11,579 bases of DNA from positions 1 to 11,579 of the forward strand of contig JAEZZT010000020.1 in the NCBI GenBank assembly GCA_023418435.1, written 5' to 3'. Origin of the DNA: Bacillota bacterium (GTDB lineage: Bacteria > Bacillota > Negativicutes > Veillonellales > Negativicoccaceae). Both the position numbers and the translations under genes were made by a program. How positions within the stretch are numbered: the first letter of the stretch is position 1; each line of letters opens with the position of its first letter. This document shows positions 1-9,424 of this stretch, one piece after another. The notes below the pieces were generated by a model. It was given only the letters and a program-made list of their open reading frames with translations, searched no databases and was not told where the DNA came from.

Positions 1-792
1 GTCCACGATATAGGCCCCGTCCCGAGCCTGTGGAATAACCACGAAAAATGCACTTCCCGTACCGCTCATCAAGACCGGATAGCGCATGTCCGTGAAAAAT
101 TCCTTCACCTTTTGCAACTCCGGATGCCGTACAAACAAGACATCTTCAAAGACATTGGCCATCCGTCGCCAGACCATGTCCGCACGCCTTTCCCGCACGG
201 CATTCGTAACACCGGTCACGTCGACATGCTTCCAATTCGTTTGTTCGTCCCAGGCAGCATATGCTTCCGCCGTAGAAATCACACAGCCCGGCTGCACGAT
301 GACTACCCACGTTTCCGGCAAGATCGGCAACGCTTCCAACTCGTCGCCGCGGCCCCGTCCGCGAGCGGCCCCGCCGAACAAACAGCACGGTACATCCGAG
401 CCCAATTGCCGTGCCAACCAAAGCAGTTCGGAATCTTTCAAATTCAGCTCCCAAAAACGATTGAGTCCACGCAACACGGCCGCTGCATCCGCAGAACCGC
501 TGCCCAATCCGGCACCATACGGCACTCGTTTGAGCAAGTGCAGACGCACGGGCTTGTCGACACCGGTATAACGCCTCAGCAATGTCAATGCGTCATACGC
601 AAGGTTGCCGGGACCGCAGGGCAGACTCACATCATTGCAGGAAAAAACGGTCTCTTCCGCATCTTCAAAATATACGGAGTCCGACAAATTAATCGAATGC
701 AAAACCGTATCCACTTCATGAAAGTAATCGTATCGTAAATCCAATACATCCAACGCCAAATTAATTTTCGCAGGCGCCAATTCTTCCATCAT
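1..792 (-). CDS. ispE: 4-diphosphocytidyl-2-C-methyl-D-erythritol kinase, C-terminus cut by window edge
   Basis: IspE phosphorylates the 2-hydroxyl of CDP-methylerythritol with ATP in the cytoplasmic MEP isoprenoid pathway. It is a GHMP kinase. The reading frame is open for 264 codons to the left edge. Visible motifs are the N-terminal APAKINLALDV (residues 6-16, catalytic-type Lys9), the ATP loop PYGAGLGSGSADAA (91-104), LGSDVP with the expected catalytic Asp133, GGAARGRGRG (140-149) and the C-terminal GTGSAFFVV (244-252). Family members are about 280-290 residues, so roughly 20-25 are missing. The start at 792 follows AAGGTGG by a few bases. A second ATG at 789 is equally possible. The usually conserved DGYHE stretch near residue 25 reads DYFHE, with the histidine kept. 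The gene is transcribed away from the YitT gene, from a predicted promoter at 868-896. Family assignment is secure. Confidence 0.95.
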   Translation of the reverse strand, partial: MMEELAPAKINLALDVLDLRYDYFHEVDTVLHSINLSDSVYFEDAEETVFSCNDVSLPCGPGNLAYDALTLLRRYTGVDKPVRLHLLKRVPYGAGLGSGSADAAAVLRGLNRFWELNLKDSELLWLARQLGSDVPCCLFGGAARGRGRGDELEALPILPETWVVIVQPGCVISTAEAYAAWDEQTNWKHVDVTGVTNAVRERRADMVWRRMANVFEDVLFVRHPELQKVKEFFTDMRYPVLMSGTGSAFFVVIPQARDGAYIVD

Positions 793-809
793 ATTTCCAC
801 CTTGTCCTA

Positions 810-838
810 TAGCCAATTTTCTTTTTAAACTGTATAAT
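810..838 (+). promoter_or_regulatory. Predicted sigma-A promoter for the YitT-family gene
   Basis: A perfect -10 TATAAT at 833-838 has a weak -35-like TAGCCA at 810-815 with a 17-nt spacer. The predicted start is near 845, about 75 nt before the gene. The -10 is convincing, the -35 less so. Confidence 0.5.
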
Positions 839-867
839 AGAGGCGGCATATGCGCCGTATCGTTTTT

Positions 868-896
868 AGTATAGCCGATTTTATTTATTTAGACAA
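868..896 (-). promoter_or_regulatory. Predicted sigma-A promoter for ispE
   Basis: On the minus strand a -35 box TTGTCT (896-891) is separated by exactly 17 nt from a -10 box TATACT (873-868). The predicted start is near 861, giving a leader of about 70 nt before ispE. This start lies downstream of the opposing YitT promoter, so the two 5' leaders would overlap in antisense. Confidence 0.5.
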
Positions 897-919
897 ACGA
901 AGGCATGGAGTACATCGAG

Positions 920-1897
920 ATGAAAAACTTACTGCACACTTGTTGGATGGTGACCCTTGGCTGTTTCATTTATGCCGTGGGTCTTAATATGTTCTATATC
1001 CCCCACAACTTACTTTCCGGCGGTATTTCCGGTATTGCCATCATCATTTATTACTTGACCGGGATTTCGTTCGGTCTATCCAACTTTGTGATCAATATAC
1101 CGATTCTCTTCCTCGCCATTCGCTACCTGGGGAAACAATATACTTTCATCAGTATTTTCGGCACGGTCATGATGTCCTTGACGGTCGATCTCCTCGCGCC
1201 ACTGTCTCATACTACGCATATTCACAATCCAATTCTATCGGCCGTCTTCGGCGGCGTCTTGCTTGGAGTCGGTTCCGGACTTATTTATCGCTGCAACGGC
1301 AATAGCGGCGGGTTGGATGTGGTGGCTTCCATCGTCAAAAAATTCTACGCTTTGGAAATGGGCAGCATTATCTTCACGCTCAATGCAGTCCTCATGGCAG
1401 TCAGTGCCTATATATTCAACTTGGAATTGGCCGTATTGACATTGACCGGTATGTATGTTCAGTCCGTGATGACGAATAAAGTCGTGATCGGTCTCAATCA
1501 GCGCAAAACTGCCTTCATCGTTTCCCATCAAGCGGACAAAATTGCCGATGCCATTATCCGCGAGGTGGGTCGCGGCGTGACCATCCTTTATGGTCAGGGC
1601 GCTTTCACCAAAGAAATGCGCAAGGTGATTTTCGTCGTCATCAACCTCACGCAAATAGCCAAAATCAAGTCCGTCATCGAACAAATCGATCCCTCGGCAT
1701 TCCTCTTCATTACCCCGACAGCCGATGTCATGGGCCGAGGTTTCACGGCTCCCAAGACCTTCGATGCCCTGCCGAAAGATTCGCAATACATATTCGGAGC
1801 CGATGGACGCTTGGTACGCAAGCAGGGAACGACTCCACCGAGTTCGCAACCGCATAAACCGGTGGCTCCGGTTTTGGATCCTGAAAATCACGAGTAA
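920..1897 (+). CDS. YitT family membrane protein (DUF161 + DUF2179)
   Basis: This is a 325-residue integral membrane protein of the YitT family. The molecular function of most members is unknown and I do not assign a substrate. About six hydrophobic segments occupy residues 1-170 (approximately 6-26, 33-50, 53-70, 76-92, 106-124, 148-170), with the family-type Gly-rich stretch LSGGISGIA near 32 and NGNSGGLDVVA in the later part. A soluble C-terminal DUF2179 domain follows (about 195-285), including GRGVTILYGQGA and IDPSAFLFIT. A proline-rich tail ends the protein. I chose the ATG at 920 because GGAG at 907-910 lies 9 nt upstream. The in-frame ATG at 905 has an AAGG only 1 nt before it and itself contains the better ribosome binding site. 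The gene is monocistronic, with its own promoter and a terminator at 1901-1928. Confidence 0.9.
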   Translation: MKNLLHTCWMVTLGCFIYAVGLNMFYIPHNLLSGGISGIAIIIYYLTGISFGLSNFVINIPILFLAIRYLGKQYTFISIFGTVMMSLTVDLLAPLSHTTHIHNPILSAVFGGVLLGVGSGLIYRCNGNSGGLDVVASIVKKFYALEMGSIIFTLNAVLMAVSAYIFNLELAVLTLTGMYVQSVMTNKVVIGLNQRKTAFIVSHQADKIADAIIREVGRGVTILYGQGAFTKEMRKVIFVVINLTQIAKIKSVIEQIDPSAFLFITPTADVMGRGFTAPKTFDALPKDSQYIFGADGRLVRKQGTTPPSSQPHKPVAPVLDPENHE

Positions 1898-1900
1898 ATC

Positions 1901-1928
1901 AAAAGCTCTCCTTCACGGAGAGCTTTTT
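1901..1928. terminator. Bidirectional rho-independent terminator between the YitT gene and eno
   Basis: An 11-bp perfect stem (1901-1911 with 1917-1927) encloses a 5-nt loop (ttcac). On the plus strand it runs into five T residues and serves the YitT gene. On the minus strand it begins just 2 nt after the eno stop codon and ends in four T residues, so it can also end the glycolytic operon transcript. Confidence 0.88.
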
Positions 1929-1929
1929 C

Positions 1930-4745
<2,816 letters not shown>

Positions 4746-4746
4746 A

Positions 4747-5508
4747 CTATTCCTCCTCAAATTTTGCTATCGCAGCAAATTCGCCGGCTTGCAGAGAAGC
4801 GCCGCCGACCAAGGCTCCGTCGATATCCTCCTGAGCCATCAACTGCGCAATATTGGCTGCCTTGACAGAGCCTCCGTAGAGAATGCGCAGACCGTCGGCC
4901 ACTGCCAAATCATACAATTCCGCGACCGCTCGGCGAATCATCGCACAGACTTCCTGCGCCTGCAAATCCGTCGCCGTCTTGCCGGTACCGATTGCCCAAA
5001 TCGGCTCATAAGCAATCACGAGATTGGCGACTTGAGTGCCGTCCAAACCTTGCAGGGCAGACTCTACCTGCGAGCGAATATGGGCTTTCGTTTCGCCCGC
5101 TTCACGCTGCGCTTCCGTTTCGCCCACACAAATGATCGGCAGCAAGCCATTGGCCAATGCCGCCAACACTTTGGCATGTACGATCTCATCGGTTTCACCG
5201 AATAATTGCCGGCGCTCCGAGTGTCCCAAAATAACATAGCGACACCCCAAAGCCGTCAGCATGCGTCCGGAGATTTCTCCCGTGAAGGCGCCATCCGCTT
5301 CGGCACACATGTTCTGGGCCCCGAGTGCAATCGAGCTGGTCGCCAATTTCTCTGCCACCGGCACCAAGGAAACGAAAGGCGGACAGCCCAATACTTCCGC
5401 CGACAAGTCCTCATTCGCCAATGTCTTGACCAAATCGGCTGCCAAACTTTCCGCTTCTTCTCGATTCGTATTCATCTTCCAATTTCCGGCAATCAAGGGT
5501 TTTCTCAT
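4747..5508 (-). CDS. tpiA: Triosephosphate isomerase
   Basis: TpiA interconverts dihydroxyacetone phosphate and glyceraldehyde 3-phosphate. The 253-residue TIM barrel is of standard length. Catalytic and binding residues visible are Asn9 and Lys11 (GNWKMN), His96 (GHSERR, 95-100), Glu168 (AYEPIWAIGTGK, 166-177, including the mobile loop) and the phosphate-binding YGGSVKAANI (211-220). The ATG at 5508 overlaps the pgk TGA as ATGA. GGAGG sits 7 nt upstream within the pgk 3' end. The frame is open further upstream to about 5751, but that part lies over pgk in another frame and encodes nothing TIM-like. It is followed 1 nt later by gpmI. Confidence 0.98.
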   Translation of the reverse strand: MRKPLIAGNWKMNTNREEAESLAADLVKTLANEDLSAEVLGCPPFVSLVPVAEKLATSSIALGAQNMCAEADGAFTGEISGRMLTALGCRYVILGHSERRQLFGETDEIVHAKVLAALANGLLPIICVGETEAQREAGETKAHIRSQVESALQGLDGTQVANLVIAYEPIWAIGTGKTATDLQAQEVCAMIRRAVAELYDLAVADGLRILYGGSVKAANIAQLMAQEDIDGALVGGASLQAGEFAAIAKFEEE

Positions 5509-6695
5509 GATTCCACCTCCGCTAAACAAGCTACACCCGGCAGTTCCTTCCCTTCCAGGTATTCCAAGGAAGCGCCACCACCGGTAGAAATATGAGTAAT
5601 CCGATCCGCCAAACCGCATTGCTCGATGGCCGCCACCGAATCTCCGCCACCGACAATGGTTACCGCAGCGGAGTTGGCCAAAGCCTGAGCTACCGCATTG
5701 GTTCCCTTGGCAAATGCGGGCATCTCGAACACGCCCATCGGACCATTCCACAAGACCGTTGCCGCCGTGGCAACCGCTTGCGCATACTTCTCTGCCGTCT
5801 GCGGTCCGATATCGAGCACCATTTCATCAGCAGGCAAATCCGCGACCTCATGAACATGTGCCGGAGAGTCCGCCGCAAATTCCTTTGCCGTTACGGCATC
5901 TGTCGGCAAGAGTAAATCCACGCCGCGTTCTTGCGCTGCTCGGAGTACCTCCAATGCCACATCTTCTTTGTCTTTCTCGACGAGGGATGTACCGATCTCA
6001 TATCCCTGTGCCGCCAGGAAAGTATTGGCCATGCCGCCACCGATGATGACCGTATCCGCAAGTTCCGTCAAGCGTTTGATGACCGCGATCTTGTCCGATA
6101 CTTTCGCCCCGCCGATAATCGCCGTAAACGGACGTTTGGGATCGCTCACGGCCTGCTCCAGAAACTCAATCTCTTTGGCGAGCAGGAATCCTGCTGCCAT
6201 GGGCAAGTGCTGCGCTACCCCTACCACCGAAGCATGGGCACGATGCGAGACACCGAAGGCATCATTGACTGCGATATCCGCAAGTTCCGCCAACTGTCGG
6301 GCAAACTCCGGAGCATTTTTCTCTTCTTCCGGATAAAAGCGTACATTTTCCAGCAGCAATACTTCGCCGGCTTGCAGCTCCTCCACTTGTTGTCGTACCG
6401 CTTCACCGATACAATCTTGGGCAAAATGTACTTCTTGCCCCAAGAGCTCGCTCAAACGCTTGGCAACCGGCGCCAAAGAGTATTCCGCTTTCTTTTGCCC
6501 TTTCGGTCGTCCGAGATGAGAGGCCAGAATCACTCGACAGCGACGCTCCAACAAGTATTGTAACGTCGGCAAACTGGCGCGAATCCGAGTGTCGTCCGTG
6601 ATCTCTCCGGCCTCATTCAACGGGACATTGTAGTCCACGCGCACATAGACTTTCTTTCCTTCTACCCGGATATCCTGTAATGTTTGTTTATGCAT
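5505..6695 (-). CDS. pgk: Phosphoglycerate kinase
   Basis: Pgk transfers the acyl phosphate of 1,3-bisphosphoglycerate to ADP, giving ATP and 3-phosphoglycerate. The 396 residues are typical of the bacterial enzyme. The N-terminal substrate half shows VRVDYNVPL (18-26, Asp21, Asn23), Arg37, SHLGRPKG (59-66, His60, Arg63), Arg119 in LENVRFYPEE and Arg152 in SHRAHAS. The C-terminal nucleotide half shows GGAKVSDK (195-202), GGGMANTFL (219-227), NGPMGVFE (317-324), GGGDSVAAIE (349-358) and STGGGASLEYLEG (370-382). The ATG at 6695 is preceded by GGAGG with a rather short 4-nt gap. A 42-nt spacer containing a GC-rich hairpin separates it from gap, the only non-trivial gap inside the operon. Its stop overlaps tpiA. 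Confidence 0.98.
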   Translation of the reverse strand: MHKQTLQDIRVEGKKVYVRVDYNVPLNEAGEITDDTRIRASLPTLQYLLERRCRVILASHLGRPKGQKKAEYSLAPVAKRLSELLGQEVHFAQDCIGEAVRQQVEELQAGEVLLLENVRFYPEEEKNAPEFARQLAELADIAVNDAFGVSHRAHASVVGVAQHLPMAAGFLLAKEIEFLEQAVSDPKRPFTAIIGGAKVSDKIAVIKRLTELADTVIIGGGMANTFLAAQGYEIGTSLVEKDKEDVALEVLRAAQERGVDLLLPTDAVTAKEFAADSPAHVHEVADLPADEMVLDIGPQTAEKYAQAVATAATVLWNGPMGVFEMPAFAKGTNAVAQALANSAAVTIVGGGDSVAAIEQCGLADRITHISTGGGASLEYLEGKELPGVACLAEVES

Positions 6696-6713
6696 GTTGC
6701 CTCCATGTAAACA

Positions 6714-6731
6714 GGGCCGCCACAGCGGCCC
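6714..6731 (-). other. GC-rich hairpin in the gap-pgk intergenic spacer
   Basis: On the minus-strand transcript, GGGCCGC and GCGGCCC form a 7-bp all-GC stem with a 4-nt loop. It lies 6 nt after the gap stop codon and about 18 nt before the pgk start. It is followed by TGTTTAC rather than a clean U-tract, so it looks like a weak or leaky terminator or an mRNA 3'-end stabiliser, not a full stop signal. Function is inferred from position. Confidence 0.5.
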
Positions 6732-6737
6732 GTTGTA

Positions 6738-7745
6738 TTATAAACCTTTTGCGGCAATGTAATTGATCAAATCAACGACGCGGTTGGAATAACCCCATTC
6801 GTTATCATACCAGGAGACGACTTTGACCATCTTGCCTTCCAACACCAAGGTCAACAGTCCATCCACCGTGGAACTGTTCGGGCAACCGTTATAATCGGAG
6901 GATACCAAGGGTTTTTCGCTATATCCCATGATCCCCTTCAACGGACCTTCAGCAGCTTCTTTGAGTACTCGATTGACTTCTTCGACCGTGGTTTCTTTTT
7001 CCACTTCGCAAGTCAAATCCGTGATCGATACATTCGGCGTCGGCACCCGCATGGCGAAGCCGTTCAATTTGCCCTTGAGTTCCGGAATGACCAAGGCAAT
7101 GGCTTTTGCCGCCCCGGTGGACGTCGGAATAATGCTTTCGGCAGCCGCTCTTGCACGACGCAAATCTTTATGCGGCAAATCCAAAATCTTCTGGTCGTTG
7201 GTATAGGCATGAACGGTGGTCATCAAACCGCGTACGATACCGAAATGATCGTTGAGTACTTTCGTAAAAGGTGCCAAGCAGTTGGTGGTGCAAGATGCAT
7301 TCGAGATAATATGATGCTTGTCCGCTTCATATTTTTCTTCATTGACACCCATGACGATGGTAATATCTTCTTCTTTGGCCGGAGCGGAAATAACGACCTT
7401 TTTCACGCCGTCATGCAAATGTTTTCCTGCATCCGCACCATTGGTAAAGCGGCCGGTAGCTTCCACCACTACGTCTACTTCGCCGGCGCCCCAAGGAATT
7501 TTCGCGGGATCCGGTTCCTTGGAAACGAGCACCTTGCGACCATTGACTACCAAGTGATCGCCTTCCACGCTGATTTCTGCATCCAAATGACCATGCACCG
7601 TATCATATTCCAAGAGATGGGCCAATGCTTCCAAATCGCCCAAATCGTTAATAGCGGTAACTTCCACATCCGGATTTGCCAAGGCTACGCGAAAGACATT
7701 CCGTCCGATTCGTCCGAATCCGTTGATACCAATTTTTGTTGTCAT
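6738..7745 (-). CDS. gap: NAD-dependent glyceraldehyde-3-phosphate dehydrogenase
   Basis: This enzyme oxidises and phosphorylates glyceraldehyde 3-phosphate to 1,3-bisphosphoglycerate, reducing NAD. The 335-residue protein is full length. The Rossmann motif [10 protein letters not shown] is at 6-15, an acidic residue Asp34 follows the second strand (AINDLGD), which suits NAD rather than NADP, and the catalytic site is [13 protein letters not shown] with Cys152 and His179. PTSTGAAKA (208-216) and [12 protein letters not shown] (312-323) are also intact. Placement behind cggR supports the glycolytic (GapA) rather than the gluconeogenic (GapB) role. The ATG directly abuts the cggR stop (TAAATG), with AAGGAGG 8 nt upstream inside cggR. 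Confidence 0.98.
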   Translation of the reverse strand: MTTKIGINGFGRIGRNVFRVALANPDVEVTAINDLGDLEALAHLLEYDTVHGHLDAEISVEGDHLVVNGRKVLVSKEPDPAKIPWGAGEVDVVVEATGRFTNGADAGKHLHDGVKKVVISAPAKEEDITIVMGVNEEKYEADKHHIISNASCTTNCLAPFTKVLNDHFGIVRGLMTTVHAYTNDQKILDLPHKDLRRARAAAESIIPTSTGAAKAIALVIPELKGKLNGFAMRVPTPNVSITDLTCEVEKETTVEEVNRVLKEAAEGPLKGIMGYSEKPLVSSDYNGCPNSSTVDGLLTLVLEGKMVKVVSWYDNEWGYSNRVVDLINYIAAKGL

Positions 7746-8780
7746 TTACTTTTCCTCCTTATACTTGGCCAAAATAGCTTTGGCAGCACCTTCGTCGGTC
7801 ACCAGACGACCTCGAACTCCGGCTTTGGCCATCGCTGCAATCGCAGCTGCTTTTTGTTTGCCGCCAGCCACAATAATTACCTCCGGCACTTGGCCCAACT
7901 CCTCCGGAGTCAGTCCCACATTGTAGCGCCGATATACAATTTCACCCGCGGGATTTGCATAATACCCCAGGGCTTCGCCCACTGCTCCTCGGCTCGATAT
8001 TTGCTCGCGCTCTTCTTCGGTCAATTGCCGTCGATCGGCCATTTGACCGGCTTCACCGATGCCCAAGATCAGCAAGTCGGCATGCTGAATCAGATGCTCC
8101 ACTTCACGCAAACCGGCATCCTCCCGGCGCAGAAGATCCACGACTTCCTTGGAGAAACCGTCCGGCACATGGAGCATGCGATAATGCCCGCCGGTTTTGC
8201 CGGCAAACCGGGCCGCCACGACATTGGCTTGCGATTCGAGATGCTCACCGAATCCCCCTCGAGCGGGTACTACGGTAATCTCCACTTCCTGCTCCGGCAG
8301 GGCATTGGCCAAGAGAGCCATCGTCGTGCCGCCGCTGACTGCTACGACCGCCCGGTCATGCAGGTAGGAAGATGCCAGAAGCGCACCTTCCTGAGCGAGT
8401 GTCGCCTGTACACCGGAGCGTGCGGAAGAATCTCCCGGAACGATGAATACCTCTTTCATTCCCAAATATTCTGCCAGATTTTTAGCGGATTTGGCCAGCG
8501 AATGTCGCTCACGAAAATACTCCGCCAACGTAATCAATACCTTTTCGCCGCCCGAAGTAATGGCGATTCCATTGGCATCCACTCGCACCAGACCATTGCG
8601 TTCCAAGTGCTCTACCTGCGTGCGCACGATACGCTCGGAAAGCCCTACCGAATCCGCCAAGGCTCGTCGTCCGACCACCCCCTGGCGAGACACTTCTTTG
8701 AGTACCTCATAGCGTCTTTCAGCTTCTTCGAAGAGTTCGGGAATCAAGCTCAATAATGCATCATTATTCGTGGCTATCAC
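7746..8780 (-). CDS. cggR: Central glycolytic genes regulator (SorC/DeoR-type repressor)
   Basis: CggR represses the glycolytic operon. In B. subtilis it is inactivated by fructose-1,6-bisphosphate. The 344-residue protein has an N-terminal winged helix-turn-helix (about 22-75, with GRRALADSVGLSERIVR at 37-53) and a C-terminal sugar-phosphate binding domain (about 100-340). That domain keeps SGGTT (149-153), VPARGGFGE (171-179), SQAN (183-186), Glu269 in GEALGYY, and AGGKQKAAAI with Lys308, which line up with the effector-pocket residues of the Bacillus protein. The start is GTG at 8780. A GAGGGGA ribosome binding site lies very close, about 3 nt from it, and the ATG at 8793 is out of frame, so initiation may be weak. 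It heads the operon and abuts gap. A 19-nt palindromic operator lies 12 nt upstream. Confidence 0.96.
   Translation of the reverse strand: MIATNNDALLSLIPELFEEAERRYEVLKEVSRQGVVGRRALADSVGLSERIVRTQVEHLERNGLVRVDANGIAITSGGEKVLITLAEYFRERHSLAKSAKNLAEYLGMKEVFIVPGDSSARSGVQATLAQEGALLASSYLHDRAVVAVSGGTTMALLANALPEQEVEITVVPARGGFGEHLESQANVVAARFAGKTGGHYRMLHVPDGFSKEVVDLLRREDAGLREVEHLIQHADLLILGIGEAGQMADRRQLTEEEREQISSRGAVGEALGYYANPAGEIVYRRYNVGLTPEELGQVPEVIIVAGGKQKAAAIAAMAKAGVRGRLVTDEGAAKAILAKYKEEK
7768..7784 (-). other. Small hairpin in the 3' end of cggR
   Basis: On the transcript, GCCAAA pairs with TTTGGC around a 5-nt loop (6 bp), within the last dozen codons of cggR and roughly 8 nt before the gap ribosome binding site. 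In B. subtilis the cggR-gapA mRNA is cleaved near the end of cggR beside a stem-loop, yielding a more stable gapA message. This weak hairpin is in the matching place but may be chance. Confidence 0.25.
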
Positions 8781-8792
8781 TCCCCTCGCCCA

Positions 8793-8811
8793 TGGGACAA
8801 ATTTTGTCCCA
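8793..8811 (-). promoter_or_regulatory. Predicted CggR operator
   Basis: A perfect 19-nt palindrome, TGGGACAAAATTTGTCCCA, has 9-bp arms and one central base. It contains GGGAC-N6-TGTC, the half-site published for the B. subtilis CggR operator, on both strands. It sits about 25-43 nt downstream of the predicted cggR start of transcription and just before the GTG, which fits a roadblock repressor. Only one clear copy is present. Confidence 0.8.
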
Positions 8812-8842
8812 GTAGCCGCAAAAAAATTTATTTCCTACGTTC

Positions 8843-8871
8843 ATTCTAGCAAAACCCGCCGTAAAATTCAA
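8843..8871 (-). promoter_or_regulatory. Predicted sigma-A promoter of the cggR-gap-pgk-tpiA-gpmI-eno operon
   Basis: On the minus strand TTGAAT (8871-8866) is followed after exactly 17 nt by TAGAAT (8848-8843). The predicted start is near 8836, leaving a leader of about 55 nt that contains the operator palindrome. It is the only good promoter seen upstream of the operon. Confidence 0.7.
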
Positions 8872-8876
8872 ATCCA

Positions 8877-8885
8877 TGTTACAAT
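8877..8885 (+). promoter_or_regulatory. Predicted extended -10 promoter for the GNAT gene
   Basis: TGTTACAAT matches the extended -10 pattern TGnTATAAT with one mismatch. No convincing -35 is present at the proper distance, as expected for extended -10 promoters. The predicted start is near 8892, about 22 nt before the ATG. It lies back-to-back against the -35 of the cggR promoter. Confidence 0.5.
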
Positions 8886-8913
8886 ATTTTTCAACAATCA
8901 AGGAGGTTCGATT

Positions 8914-9342
8914 ATGAAAATAAAAATATCCTCGGAGCTAACCCCCGATGCTCGACGCATACGGACTCTCGTCTTCGTTGAGGAGCAGGGATTCACGCAG
9001 GAATTCGACGAGATCGATGACCGGGCGTTCCATCTCGTTGCTTATGAAAATCACTCTCCCATTGCGGTATGCCGTGTTTATCAGGATACAAATAGCGAGT
9101 TTCATATCGGTCGCTTGGCCGTTTTGCCGAGATATCGCGGCCGCAATATAGGCCACACCTTGTTAACGGCTGCCGAGGATCTTATCCGCCAAGAGCAGGG
9201 TGCTCGGTCTTGGCTCAACGCTCAAGTGAGAGCGCAGGACTTTTATACCCGAGCAGGATATCAATCTACTTCGCAATTTTCTACGGAGGATGAAGTATTG
9301 CATTGTTTGATGTACAAAACATTGTCCGCAGCCCCAAATTGA
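8914..9342 (+). CDS. GNAT family N-acetyltransferase (YjcF/ElaA-like)
   Basis: This 142-residue protein belongs to the GCN5-related acetyltransferases, which transfer an acetyl group from acetyl-CoA. The substrate is not predictable. The N-terminal part (IRTLVFVEEQGF, then EFDEIDDRAFHLVAY) resembles the YjcF/ElaA-like subgroup. The acetyl-CoA pyrophosphate loop is the RYRGRNIGHTLL segment (73-84), following strand HIGRLAVLP. The C-terminal LNAQVRAQDFYTRAGY (101-116) is the usual last conserved block, with the Tyr often serving as general acid. I chose the ATG at 8914 because AGGAGG (8901-8906) is 7 nt upstream. The frame is open further upstream but crosses the promoter region. It is divergent from cggR and probably monocistronic. 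No terminator is evident before fabK, so some read-through is possible. Confidence 0.9.
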   Translation: MKIKISSELTPDARRIRTLVFVEEQGFTQEFDEIDDRAFHLVAYENHSPIAVCRVYQDTNSEFHIGRLAVLPRYRGRNIGHTLLTAAEDLIRQEQGARSWLNAQVRAQDFYTRAGYQSTSQFSTEDEVLHCLMYKTLSAAPN

Positions 9343-9395
9343 TTTCTAAACATAGATTGCATGCAAAAATGACATATTCCTCATTCTAAATTCAA

Positions 9396-9424
9396 TTGTC
9401 GCATAGGAAAAAAATGATTATAAT
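9396..9424 (+). promoter_or_regulatory. Predicted sigma-A promoter for fabK and the carbonic anhydrase gene
   Basis: TTGTCG (9396-9401) and a perfect TATAAT (9419-9424) are separated by 17 nt. The predicted start is near 9431, giving a leader of about 34 nt. The in-frame ATG at 9414 overlaps the -10, which supports the fabK start at 9465. Confidence 0.68.

Noticed and set aside
112..738. Open frames on the plus strand over ispE (for example 112-738).
   Set aside because: The minus strand carries continuous, motif-rich IspE. The plus-strand frames give Arg/Gln-rich peptides with no recognisable domain.
842..856. GC-rich partial inverted repeat (GGCG...CGCC) between the ispE and YitT promoters.
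   Set aside because: Only 4 bp pair and alternative pairings compete. It is not strong enough for an operator or hairpin call.
5509..5751. N-terminal extension of tpiA upstream to 5751.
   Set aside because: The added 81 residues lie over the pgk 3' end in another frame and are not TIM-like. The ATG at 5508 has a proper ribosome binding site and begins with the family N-terminus.
7170..8756. A 528-codon open frame on the plus strand opposite gap and cggR.
   Set aside because: Antisense shadow of two confirmed genes. The predicted protein is low-quality, rich in His, Gln and Phe, and resembles no family.
9357..9366. Ten-base palindrome TTGCATGCAA between the acetyltransferase gene and fabK.
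   Set aside because: Too short and isolated to call a site or terminator. It has no T-tract and no flanking symmetry.
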